Below, in pieces: positions 1 through 5,328 of a stretch of 5,918 nt of DNA (its first letter is position 1; each line of letters starts with the position of its first letter). Source of the DNA: CAWFFV01 sp963814985 (GTDB taxonomy: Bacteria; Chloroflexota; Ktedonobacteria; Ktedonobacterales; Ktedonobacteraceae); the NCBI GenBank assembly GCA_963814985.1, contig CAWFFV010000055.1, positions 1 to 5,918 on the forward strand, given 5' to 3'. The notes beneath the pieces are model-generated. The model saw only the letters and a list, made by a program, of their open reading frames with translations, did not search any database and had not been told where the DNA came from. Made by a program: the position numbers and the translations under genes.

Positions 1-193
1 CGCTGCCCCCCATGGAGAAGAAGAGTCACTTCAACACCACAAAAATAGGCGAGAGGAAGTGATAGAACCAGGGACGCATCTCTCCTTGCATCGTGTGCAC
101 TGATAGTTCGCTGTGGATCATTAAGACCCACGTGTTACGCAACAAGGTGTCTTATACCTCCTTTCCGAATCTCCCTCCACAAAAGAAGTCTCG
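1..193. other. Upstream region of the methyltransferase, no gene seen
   Basis: I see no convincing coding region or RNA gene here. The sequence could contain the promoter for the methyltransferase at 245: there is a TATACC hexamer at 153-158, but no good -35 hexamer at a suitable distance upstream, so I do not assign a promoter. An upstream gene may end to the left of the window. Confidence 0.4.
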
Positions 194-232
194 ATGGTAT
201 ACTACCAGGATGAGATATATTCGCCATCGAGC

Positions 233-238
233 AAGGAG
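233..238 (+). promoter_or_regulatory. Ribosome binding site that fixes the methyltransferase start
   Basis: AAGGAG lies 6 bases before the ATG at 245. The earlier in-frame ATG at 194 has no comparable site and would add 17 residues that do not look like the family's N-terminus. This decides for 245 as the start. Confidence 0.8.
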
Positions 239-244
239 AGAGCT

Positions 245-1088
245 ATGACGCAAGCTTCTTACAATGATATCGCCCAATGGTATGATCAGTTTCTACAAGA
301 GAGGCCTGTCTACACGGAAGTGATCCTGCCGAACCTGTTAGCGCTCGTTGGAGAGGTCAAGGGAGAAGTGATTTGTGATCTGGCTTGCGGGCAGGGCTGG
401 GTGGCACGTGAGCTGGCAAGACACGGAGCGCAAGTCACTGGTCTTGATCTGGCACCAAACTTGCTGGTGCTCGCACAACGCTATGAAGAGCAGGAGCCAC
501 TGGGAATTGTGTATATTCAAGGAGACGCTCAACGTGCCGATCCGCTGGGCGACAGTCAGTTTACCGGCTGTGTCTGTGTCATGGCGCTGATAAATATTGC
601 TGATCTTCAAGCCACCTTTGAGAGTGTCCGACGGATTCTCAAACCAGGAGGCTGGTTTGTCTTTGCCATTCCTCACCCCTGTTTCCAGACCCCTCACGCT
701 CAGTGGAATCCCTTGCCTGATCCTGAACATGCACAAGGCAGGGTCGTTACTGGCTATTTTGACGAACGACAGTGGTTCTCATCGAATTCCGGACGGAGTA
801 CGTAGCCGGGTTGCAGACCATCACCGCATGCTCAGCACGTATCTCAACCAGCTCGCCGCTGCTGGTTTTGTGCTTGAACGCACCTGCGAACCAGGCCCAT
901 CTGCCAGACAAGCTGAACGGGTGCCAGGGAACCGCGAAGTCCCCACGTTCTGCCGATTTGTGCTCATGTCCTCAAAGGATAGACAGACCCAGCAAAGCCG
1001 CAAAAGGCGAAGGGAGACCGAACTGGGATCTCCACACCGGGAGCGACCCTTGTTCGGACATGACACGCCAGTTGCTCTGCCCAACTGA
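245..1088 (+). pseudogene. Class I SAM-dependent methyltransferase, frameshifted
   Basis: This is a Methyltransf_11/25-like enzyme expected to move a methyl group from S-adenosylmethionine to an unknown small molecule in the cytoplasm. Counting from ATG 245: the N-terminus has YNDIAQWYD (6-14), motif I is DLACGQG (45-51), the acidic residue after strand 2 is D68 in GLDLAP, and ILKPGG (131-136) leads into FAIPHPCF, typical of this subfamily. Frame 1 ends at TAG 803-805 after 186 residues. The missing C-terminus continues in the +1 frame from about 789 (PDGVRSRV, HHRMLSTYLN, AAGFVLE, NREVPTF). Removing one T at 787 or 788 joins the frames as N-P-D-G-V. The family-like part then ends near base 977, about 244 residues, a usual length; the open frame runs on to 1088 with a basic tail of doubtful meaning, so the true stop may also be lost. 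The gene is either inactivated or carries a sequencing error. Identity as a methyltransferase is very secure, the substrate unknown. Confidence 0.9.
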
Positions 1089-1149
1089 TCCGCCAATGAC
1101 GATGCCCTTGCCCCGCAAGAATGAATTTTGTGCTCTCATCATTGAAAGA

Positions 1150-1452
1150 AGAGCCAGTTCTCTCCGAACCAGGGGCCAATGGCTCTCACAACCAGAGCCA
1201 GAACTTGTTCCTGCTGTGGTTGACTTCATCAGGCTCTTTTCTCTGGCCAAAGCACAGTTTGCTTAAAGAGCTCTGATTGATACAGGCAGCGATGAGAGCC
1301 ATCACGATAGTACCACAACCTCAGAGAGAGCCACATCTCTCTTTCGACTGCGTATACCGACACAATATCTTCTGTCCGTAGTAGATCATCAAGAGTGGGA
1401 ATGGCCTCTAGAGAAGCCACCCCCGAAGAGCCAGAGCCAGTCATAAGAGCCA
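1150..1452. repeat. Dispersed heptamer AGAGCCA, seven direct copies and one inverted
   Basis: AGAGCCA occurs at 1150-1156, 1194-1200, 1295-1301, 1327-1333, 1427-1433, 1433-1439 (sharing one base with the previous copy) and 1446-1452. The inverted copy TGGCTCT is at 1180-1186 and forms a 7-bp inverted repeat with the first copy. The spacing is irregular and the flanks are not conserved, so this is not a CRISPR or a regular tandem array. Most copies fall in the weak minus-strand ORF, in more than one reading frame. It may be chance, local slippage or a binding-site cluster. Confidence 0.45.
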
Positions 1453-1558
1453 CGTGATCACTTCGATGAAATTCCGTCAGGTTAACGTTGTTCATACAAA
1501 ACGGAGAACCAGTACGGGGTGTGACGAGTTTGTCATCCATTGTGGAGAAGTGGATCAC
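1229..1558 (-). CDS. Weak hypothetical ORF, 109 residues at most
   Basis: This open frame could start at GTG 1558 or ATG 1540, but neither is preceded by a recognisable ribosome binding site. The predicted product is soluble, with no signal peptide or membrane segment; its middle reads ALMTGSGSSG followed by a mixed-charge stretch and an aromatic patch (LRLWYYRDG). I do not recognise a family. It runs on the same strand as the small gene at 1636-1881 and would lie downstream of it by 77 bases. The repeated heptamer described for this area contributes several of its Gly-Ser and Leu-Ser codons. It could be a genuine small gene, a decayed gene fragment or a chance open frame; I lean towards the last two. 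Confidence 0.2.
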   Translation of the reverse strand: MIHFSTMDDKLVTPRTGSPFCMNNVNLTEFHRSDHVALMTGSGSSGVASLEAIPTLDDLLRTEDIVSVYAVEREMWLSLRLWYYRDGSHRCLYQSELFKQTVLWPEKRA

Positions 1559-1635
1559 TCAATCAAAGTCAAAGGTTTGGTCAGCGAAGAGTGGACCAGA
1601 TAACCCTCGATAAGATATTACCTATTCACTCAGGC

Positions 1636-1881
1636 TCATGGCATCGTCACGTCAGGATATTCTTCTAGCTGGTTTGCAACCATCGCAATTGCCACATCAC
1701 CCACCAGATCGCGTAACTGGCAGTGGAGGTCGTGCATGTTCTCCATACGTTTTGTCATGAAGTCGTGCCGGGAGGTCCCATACGCTAATCCCGTGAAGCC
1801 TCGCTGAGCCGCTTCATATTCTGCACTGATCTGTGAGAGGAGGTATGCAACCTCACTCCGCTTTGCCTGTGCTTCTAGCAT
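1636..1881 (-). CDS. Small hypothetical protein, 81 residues
   Basis: The start is ATG at 1881, preceded by AAGGAG (complement of 1893-1898) at 11 bases, slightly long but acceptable. The product begins MLEAQAKRSEV and is predicted to be mostly helical. Residues 1-27 form a Glu/Ala/Gln-rich amphipathic helix, followed by a Gly-rich turn (RGFTGLAYGTSRHDF, about 28-42) and a second helical half ending in a hydrophobic VGDVAIAMVANQL stretch. There is a single Cys, no signal peptide and no clear membrane helix. The codon pattern and well-formed start make it look real, and the sequence resembles small uncharacterised proteins I associate with Ktedonobacteria, but I cannot name a domain or function. 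Nothing adjacent points to a job: the cupin gene is upstream on the same strand, about 190 bases away, so an operon is possible but not evident. Confidence 0.65.
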   Translation of the reverse strand: MLEAQAKRSEVAYLLSQISAEYEAAQRGFTGLAYGTSRHDFMTKRMENMHDLHCQLRDLVGDVAIAMVANQLEEYPDVTMP

Positions 1882-2071
1882 TTTTTGTCTTTCTCCTTGT
1901 GTCTACTCTGTTTGCAAACGCAAGAACCATTGCAACAATCATACTGTGTCCATCTCCTTTGTCTTCCAACACTCACAGACACAGCGCTCTCTATAAGCCT
2001 CTCAGGGACCCAGGAATAATTAACGATGCATTTCGTCTCCGTTCATCGTTGTCTCATGACTTCTGGTTGTC

Positions 2072-2443
2072 TTACTGCGCCCACTCCGGCACGACTTCTT
2101 CCCCATTTGGGCGGAAGAACTGAAGCCCAGAGGGTCCGATAAGCAGCCATTCAGCCTCGACCTGACCCGTATTTTCGATCTGATGGAGTGTTTGGGCTGG
2201 AACAATCAATGTGTCACCAGGGGCAACTTCAACCCGTTCATCCCCAACGAGAACAGTGACAGTTCCCGCAAATTGCACCATGACCTCTTCTCGGTCGTGA
2301 TAGTGGAAGGGACCGGCCACTCCTGATTCCTGACGTTGGCGGATAACACTAACTTCGGTTGCCCCCCGACGAGGAGTGGCAAGGCTGCCTGCGAACATTC
2401 CAGGGGTCCCACTAGCCGGGATGTTTGAGTTACGAATAAGCAC
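2072..2443 (-). CDS. Single-domain cupin protein
   Basis: Small cytosolic cupin_2-type beta-barrel of about 123 residues. Both cupin motifs are complete (numbering from a TTG one codon earlier, 2446): motif 1 is G42-x5-H48-Y-H50-x3-E54-x6-G61, and motif 2 is G77-x5-P83-x4-H88-x3-N92. H48, H50, E54 and H88 are the expected metal ligands, so a bound metal is likely. Such proteins can be dioxygenases, isomerases or small-molecule binders, and the sequence does not tell which. AAGGAG (complement of 2453-2458) lies 9 bases from GTG 2443 and 6 from TTG 2446; GTG is preferred, though both are possible. The C-terminus (GPSGLQFFRPNGEE) is typical of stand-alone cupins. The gene is divergent from a MarR regulator, and its promoter is overlapped by operator-like repeats, so MarR repression is likely. 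Confidence 0.9.
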   Translation of the reverse strand: MLIRNSNIPASGTPGMFAGSLATPRRGATEVSVIRQRQESGVAGPFHYHDREEVMVQFAGTVTVLVGDERVEVAPGDTLIVPAQTLHQIENTGQVEAEWLLIGPSGLQFFRPNGEEVVPEWAQ

Positions 2444-2470
2444 CAAAGAAATCTCCTTCGAGTGAATGAA

Positions 2471-2484
2471 GCACAGATCTGTGC
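2471..2484. repeat. Perfect 14-bp palindrome between cupin and marR
   Basis: GCACAGATCTGTGC is a perfect palindrome. It fills most of the spacer between the putative -35 (2462-2467) and the extended -10 (2485-2490) of marR, and falls in the presumed 5' untranslated region of the cupin transcript. This position suits a repressor site for marR. It differs in sequence from the two sites at 2492-2533, so a different protein might bind here. Confidence 0.6.
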
Positions 2485-2490
2485 TATACT
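2485..2490 (+). promoter_or_regulatory. Probable extended -10 of the marR promoter
   Basis: TATACT is preceded by TGC at 2482-2484, giving an extended -10 (TGnTATACT). The best -35 at a 17-base spacing is GTGAAT (2462-2467), a poor match, which an extended -10 can tolerate. Transcription would begin near 2497, inside the first operator-like site, consistent with autorepression. Confidence 0.55.
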
Positions 2491-2491
2491 A

Positions 2492-2533
2492 TTAGAAAGT
2501 CTGCCTGTCTAAATAGTAAGTCAGGCTGTCTAA
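2492..2533. promoter_or_regulatory. Two abutting 21-bp operator-like sites, probably for MarR
   Basis: Site 1 (2492-2512) is TTAGAAAG-N5-CTGTCTAA, with 7 of 8 positions in the left arm complementary to the right. Site 2 (2513-2533) has the same right arm, CTGTCTAA, and a poorer left arm (ATAGTAAG, 5 of 8). The right arms are exactly 21 bp apart, about two helical turns, so two dimers could sit on the same face of the DNA. The sites cover the cupin -10 and spacer and the presumed marR start point. MarR proteins commonly bind such imperfect palindromes; binding by this MarR is inferred from position. Confidence 0.7.
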
Positions 2534-2541
2534 TTTGTCAA
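2513..2541 (-). promoter_or_regulatory. Near-consensus sigma-70 type promoter for the cupin gene
   Basis: On the minus strand TTGACA (complement of 2536-2541) is followed after 17 bases by TACTAT (complement of 2513-2518). The -35 is a perfect consensus and the spacing ideal. Transcription would start near 2506, giving a leader of about 60 bases before the cupin. Operator site 2 lies almost wholly between and over these hexamers, so an occupied operator should block this strong promoter. Confidence 0.75.
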
Positions 2542-2553
2542 GAGGGAATGCGT

Positions 2554-3042
2554 ATGTCGGAAGAGTCGCTTTCTATCGATCGCGAACAACTCGATCAGAT
2601 GCGTCAGCATCATATTGGACGCTTGCTCCAGCAAACCTCACGAGCCTTCAACGTTCGGGCTATGACGAAATTACAGCAGTATGGGCACACTGGCTTGAGT
2701 CTGGCCCACACCTCACTGCTTTCCAATCTCGACCTTGAAGGAACACGCATCACCGTTTTAGCGGAACGTGCAGGAATGACGAAGCAGTCTATGGGACAAC
2801 TCGCATTGGATCTGGAAAAGAAAGGGTATATTCAACGGATGATCGACCCGCGTGATCATCGTGCCACGCTCATTCTGTTTACCACAGCAGGTTGGCAATT
2901 TCTGCAAGATGCGTATCAAGTGAAAAGCGAAATTGAAACGGAGTACCGTGCCTTTTTAGGAGATGAAGGAATGTGCCACCTGCGTTCATCGCTGCTACTC
3001 CTGCTTGAACGGAGCAATCAAGAAGACGAGAAAGCTCAATAA
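2554..3042 (+). CDS. MarR-family winged-helix transcriptional regulator
   Basis: Predicted cytosolic dimeric repressor of 162 residues, a usual MarR length. ATG 2554 is chosen because AGAGGG (2541-2546) lies 7 bases upstream; the ATG at 2548 nearly touches that site. The N-terminal helices (about 15-45) should form part of the dimer interface. A winged helix-turn-helix spans about 64-103: the helix-turn-helix has ITVLAERAGMTKQSMGQL (66-83), followed by LEKKGYIQR, and the wing carries the hallmark D98-P-R-D-H-R103. C-terminal helices complete the dimerisation region. There is one Cys, near the C-terminus (GMCHL), so a multi-Cys redox switch is unlikely and a small-molecule ligand is more probable. 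It is divergent from the cupin, with operator-like repeats over both promoters, which suggests that it represses the cupin and itself. The ligand cannot be inferred. It converges on the hydrolase gene, with 48 bases between the stops. Confidence 0.93.
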   Translation: MSEESLSIDREQLDQMRQHHIGRLLQQTSRAFNVRAMTKLQQYGHTGLSLAHTSLLSNLDLEGTRITVLAERAGMTKQSMGQLALDLEKKGYIQRMIDPRDHRATLILFTTAGWQFLQDAYQVKSEIETEYRAFLGDEGMCHLRSSLLLLLERSNQEDEKAQ

Positions 3043-3090
3043 CTTCACGTGTTATCGTGACTATGGGACAATTTAGTTTTCGAGAGTCCC

Positions 3091-3915
3091 TTATTTCAGC
3101 CCATCTAAAAAGCCCAGCACAACCTGAGTAAATTCTTCGGGCTTTTCCATATTTGGTACATGCGCGCTCTCCGAGAAGATATGTTTTTTTGCTCCCTTGA
3201 TCGCATCTGCCATTCCATCAGCGGCACGGAGAATTTCAGGATGATCAAGCGCTCCTGCCATGATCAGTACGGGGACGCGAAGGGCGCTCAGGCGGCTACT
3301 AGCAGGCGGAACGAGCGGATTGAGTCGTTGTGTATCGGCGACTAACCATGTTTTCATCCTGACCGGAATACGATTCATCTCAAGAGCACGTTGACGAACC
3401 ATTGGGTTGAGCTGTTCTGGTTGACGATACGGACCATCAACCCAGAGACGAATTTGCAGTTCAGATGCACGCGCTGTATCCCCCTGTTGTAAGGCTGTTA
3501 TCATTTCTAATACATCCGGCGGGGGGTCGCCTTGTAACTGGAAACCACTCGGAACGGTTGAGACAATCATCAATGCTGAGGCCATCCCAGGATGCTCAAG
3601 CACAAAGTCGATCATGATTTCTCCGCTCAGCGAGCACCCAAGCAACGCAGCACGTTCAATGTGGAGGTGCTCCAATAATCGCAAGAGGTCATAACGACGA
3701 GTTCTTGGCCCTGTAGCTGGATCTGATTTCCCGTAACCGCGCATGTCAAAGCGAATGACCCTATAGTTCTGCGTAAAGGCATCCCACTGAGCATCCCATA
3801 TCCCGCTATCTACAAAGGCTGCATGGCCTAAGACCAGTGTATCACCATCACCTGCCATTTCATAATAGAGCTTCCCATCATCGAGATCGATGTATCCCGT
3901 TATTGTTTTTACCAT
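3091..3915 (-). CDS. Alpha/beta hydrolase
   Basis: Predicted cytosolic alpha/beta-fold hydrolase of 274 residues, the usual size for single-domain esterase or lactonase-like members; no signal peptide. Counting from ATG 3915: the fold's FDMRGYGKSD is at 56-65, the nucleophile elbow is G93-C-S95-L-S, the acid is D224 in AGALD, and the base is H252 in ESAHVPNMEKPEEF. The Ser-Asp-His triad is therefore complete. Two positions are unusual: the elbow has Ser97 where Gly is common, and the oxyanion-hole segment reads LGHAAF (29-34) instead of a plain HG. A cap segment (about 125-200) covers the active site and would set the substrate, which I cannot name. GAAGAAG (complement of 3923-3929) lies 7 bases before this ATG, with AGGGAG a little farther out. 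The open frame extends upstream to 4155, but that part overlaps the divergent regulator and is not homologous. It is probably controlled by the adjacent YafY/WYL regulator. Confidence 0.92.
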   Translation of the reverse strand: MVKTITGYIDLDDGKLYYEMAGDGDTLVLGHAAFVDSGIWDAQWDAFTQNYRVIRFDMRGYGKSDPATGPRTRRYDLLRLLEHLHIERAALLGCSLSGEIMIDFVLEHPGMASALMIVSTVPSGFQLQGDPPPDVLEMITALQQGDTARASELQIRLWVDGPYRQPEQLNPMVRQRALEMNRIPVRMKTWLVADTQRLNPLVPPASSRLSALRVPVLIMAGALDHPEILRAADGMADAIKGAKKHIFSESAHVPNMEKPEEFTQVVLGFLDGLK

Positions 3916-3961
3916 AATGAAGCTTCTTCTCCCTTGTTGTTTATCAGTCATGCATAGTGTA

Positions 3962-4012
3962 CACTGGTTTCGATGACACCTTTTGTCATGCAAACTATCG
4001 AATAAACCAGTG
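3962..4012. promoter_or_regulatory. Nested inverted repeats between hydrolase and YafY-type regulator
   Basis: An inner repeat ATGACA-N5-TGTCAT (3973-3989) is surrounded by a 9-bp perfect inverted repeat, CACTGGTTT (3962-3970) and AAACCAGTG (4004-4012). CGAT (3971-3974) and ATCG (3997-4000) extend the outer arms, with a 3-base bulge. The inner 17-bp palindrome is the best candidate for an operator of the WYL regulator, and it lies between the two divergent starts. I could not assign clean -10 and -35 hexamers for either gene, so the promoter positions are unknown. Confidence 0.6.
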
Positions 4013-4024
4013 AGGCAAAAAATC

Positions 4025-4990
4025 ATGCGTGCAGATCGATTGGTGGCAATTGTCTTGCTGTTACAAACCCAAAAGAAATTGACGGCACAGGCACTTGCCG
4101 CCAGATTAGAAGTTTCTCCACGAACCATCCTGCGCGATGTGGAGGCACTCTCCATCGCAGGAATTCCGATTTATACCAATGGCGGACGTGGAGGTGGTAT
4201 TGCGCTCGATGAAAACTACCGTGTAACACTTACCGGCTTAAAGGAAGCTGAACTACACACGTTTTTTATTTCCAGTAACGTTCAACTTCTCAAGGATATC
4301 GGGCTTGGGAATGCAGCAGAAAATGCGCTTCTGAAGTTATCGGCGACTGTACCAATACAGCATCAACCTTCCCTCGAGTTCATGCGCCAGTGTATTTATA
4401 TTGACCCACTCTGGTGGTGGCACGAATCAGAGCCGCTGCCCTTTTTGGGAGAAATCCAGCAGGCGGTCTACGAATCTCGCCGCCTTTGCGCTGTCTATGA
4501 GCATTATCATGGTGGCATAACGGAGCAGATCCTTGAACCTTACAGTTTAGTTGCCAAATAGAGTACCTGGTATCTCATCGCCCGACGTGACGGAGAACTG
4601 CGCACCTATCGTATCTCGCGGTTCCATACTATCGCTCTACTCGACACACACTTTACCCGTTCTGAGAATTTTAATCTGGCAACGTACTGGCATCATCACT
4701 TGCAAGAATTCGCATCAACTGTTTCTGGCTACACGTTTACCTTGCGTTTTCACAAAAGTCGATTGCCATTCGTGAAGAGATTGATGCCAGGTCGCTCTAC
4801 CATTATAGGGCCAGAGAATGGAGATGGATGGGTGACGGCACAATTTCACGTTGAGTCTATGGATTTAGCCAAAATGCTCGTTTTTGGACTGGGAACTCAA
4901 GTGACAGTCGTTGAACCGCCAGAATTACAAGCGACAGTTGTTCAGGCTGCCGGCGAAATTCTTCATAGCTCGTCGAGCAGAAAAGCCTAA
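4025..4990 (+). pseudogene. YafY/WYL-type transcriptional regulator interrupted by an in-frame TAG
   Basis: The frame from ATG 4025 to TAA 4988-4990 would encode 321 residues, the normal size for a YafY-like regulator. GAGG (4012-4015) lies 9 bases before the ATG. The N-terminal helix-turn-helix (about 5-62) has LTAQALAARLEVSPRTILRDVEAL (split here as residues 19-30 and 31-42) and a Gly-rich wing (NGGRGGGIAL, 52-61). The WYL domain spans about 120-315, with WYL itself at 182-184 and the following ARRDGELRTYRISR. Codon 179 (4559-4561) is TAG, between LVAK and STWYL; the frame on both sides is the same and well conserved, so this is a single nonsense change with no frameshift. Translation would stop at 178 residues, keeping DNA binding and losing the sensor domain. 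Otherwise the lesion is a sequencing error or is read through. It is divergent from the hydrolase, with nested inverted repeats between, which suggests local control. Family assignment is firm; the effector is unknown. Confidence 0.9.
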
Positions 4991-5301
4991 AAGCGTCTCG
5001 ATTGAGCCAGGACAGGACAAAGGTGCCAGAGGCTTGCTGTTGTTGGCCGCTGCGACCTATCTTACTTGAGCGAAAAGTCAGGCAAACAGCCTCTGACAAG
5101 TTTTCAAACGTTTCATACGATTTCTCATGAACACGGGATGAATCGACTATGGTCAGGGAGAGGATATCCATGATCACCTCAAGCAAATGAGTAAAGGAAA
5201 CTGAATTTCCGCAACGAACTCTGGACAGTTTCTCAGCCACAAAGCAACATCTCTGGATCGAATGAGTGATACTGGTAATGGAGTGGAGTTTATATTTGGA
5301 A
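4991..5301. other. Intergenic stretch with no supported gene
   Basis: A minus-strand open frame spans 4857-5240, but its 3' part is antisense to the WYL regulator, its start has no ribosome binding site and no family is recognisable. I find no terminator with a T-run, tRNA or transposase piece. The stretch may be decayed sequence or simply spacer. Confidence 0.5.
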
Positions 5302-5328
5302 GCTCACGATTTCATGCTCATCGTGAGC
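5302..5328. other. Nine-base-pair perfect stem-loop
   Basis: GCTCACGAT (5302-5310) and ATCGTGAGC (5320-5328) form a perfect 9-bp stem with a 9-base loop. No T-run follows on either strand, so it is not a standard intrinsic terminator. It overlaps the final codons and stop of the possible minus-strand gene, where a transcript-end hairpin would be expected. Confidence 0.55.

Larger units (their letters stand above)
1089..1635. other. Gene-poor stretch between methyltransferase remnant and small hypothetical gene
   Basis: Apart from one weak minus-strand open frame (1229-1558), I find no convincing gene, RNA or mobile-element part here. Plus-strand open frames that run in from the methyltransferase have no family features and no ribosome binding sites. 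The stretch contains the recurrent heptamer AGAGCCA, listed separately. It may be decayed coding sequence. Confidence 0.5.

Noticed and set aside
194..244. Earlier in-frame ATG for the methyltransferase at 194
   Set aside because: It lacks a ribosome binding site and adds 17 residues without family similarity; AAGGAG at 233-238 supports ATG 245.
338..736. Minus-strand open frame within the methyltransferase
   Set aside because: It is antisense to clearly conserved coding sequence and shows no domain; it is a shadow frame.
772..1266. Plus-strand open frame of 164 codons
   Set aside because: It overlaps the true C-terminal frame of the methyltransferase, is composed of Cys/Ser/Pro-rich shadow sequence and has no start signal.
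1150..1452. CRISPR array
   Set aside because: The AGAGCCA copies are only 7 bases and irregularly spaced, with no uniform spacers and no cas genes.
1855..1944. Tiny minus-strand ORF of about 29 codons (MIVAMVLAF...) upstream of and overlapping the 81-residue gene
   Set aside because: It has an AAGGAG at 11 bases, but it is too short to judge, overlaps the better gene out of frame, and has no attenuator-like structure after it.
1833..2123. Plus-strand open frame with a hydrophobic N-terminus
   Set aside because: It overlaps the starts and ends of two better minus-strand genes. Its apparent membrane stretch is antisense to the small gene's start region, and its GGAGG-like lead is coincidental.
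3065..3090. GGGAC/GTCCC inverted repeat between the convergent marR and hydrolase genes as a terminator
   Set aside because: It has only a 5-bp stem with a 16-base AT-rich loop and no proper T-run; too weak to call.
3916..4155. Upstream extension of the hydrolase reading frame
   Set aside because: It runs antisense through the HTH of the divergent regulator, lacks hydrolase similarity, and a good start exists at 3915.
4857..5240. Minus-strand open frame of 127 codons after the WYL regulator
   Set aside because: A third of it is antisense to the regulator's C-terminus; the GTG start has no ribosome binding site and no motif is recognisable.
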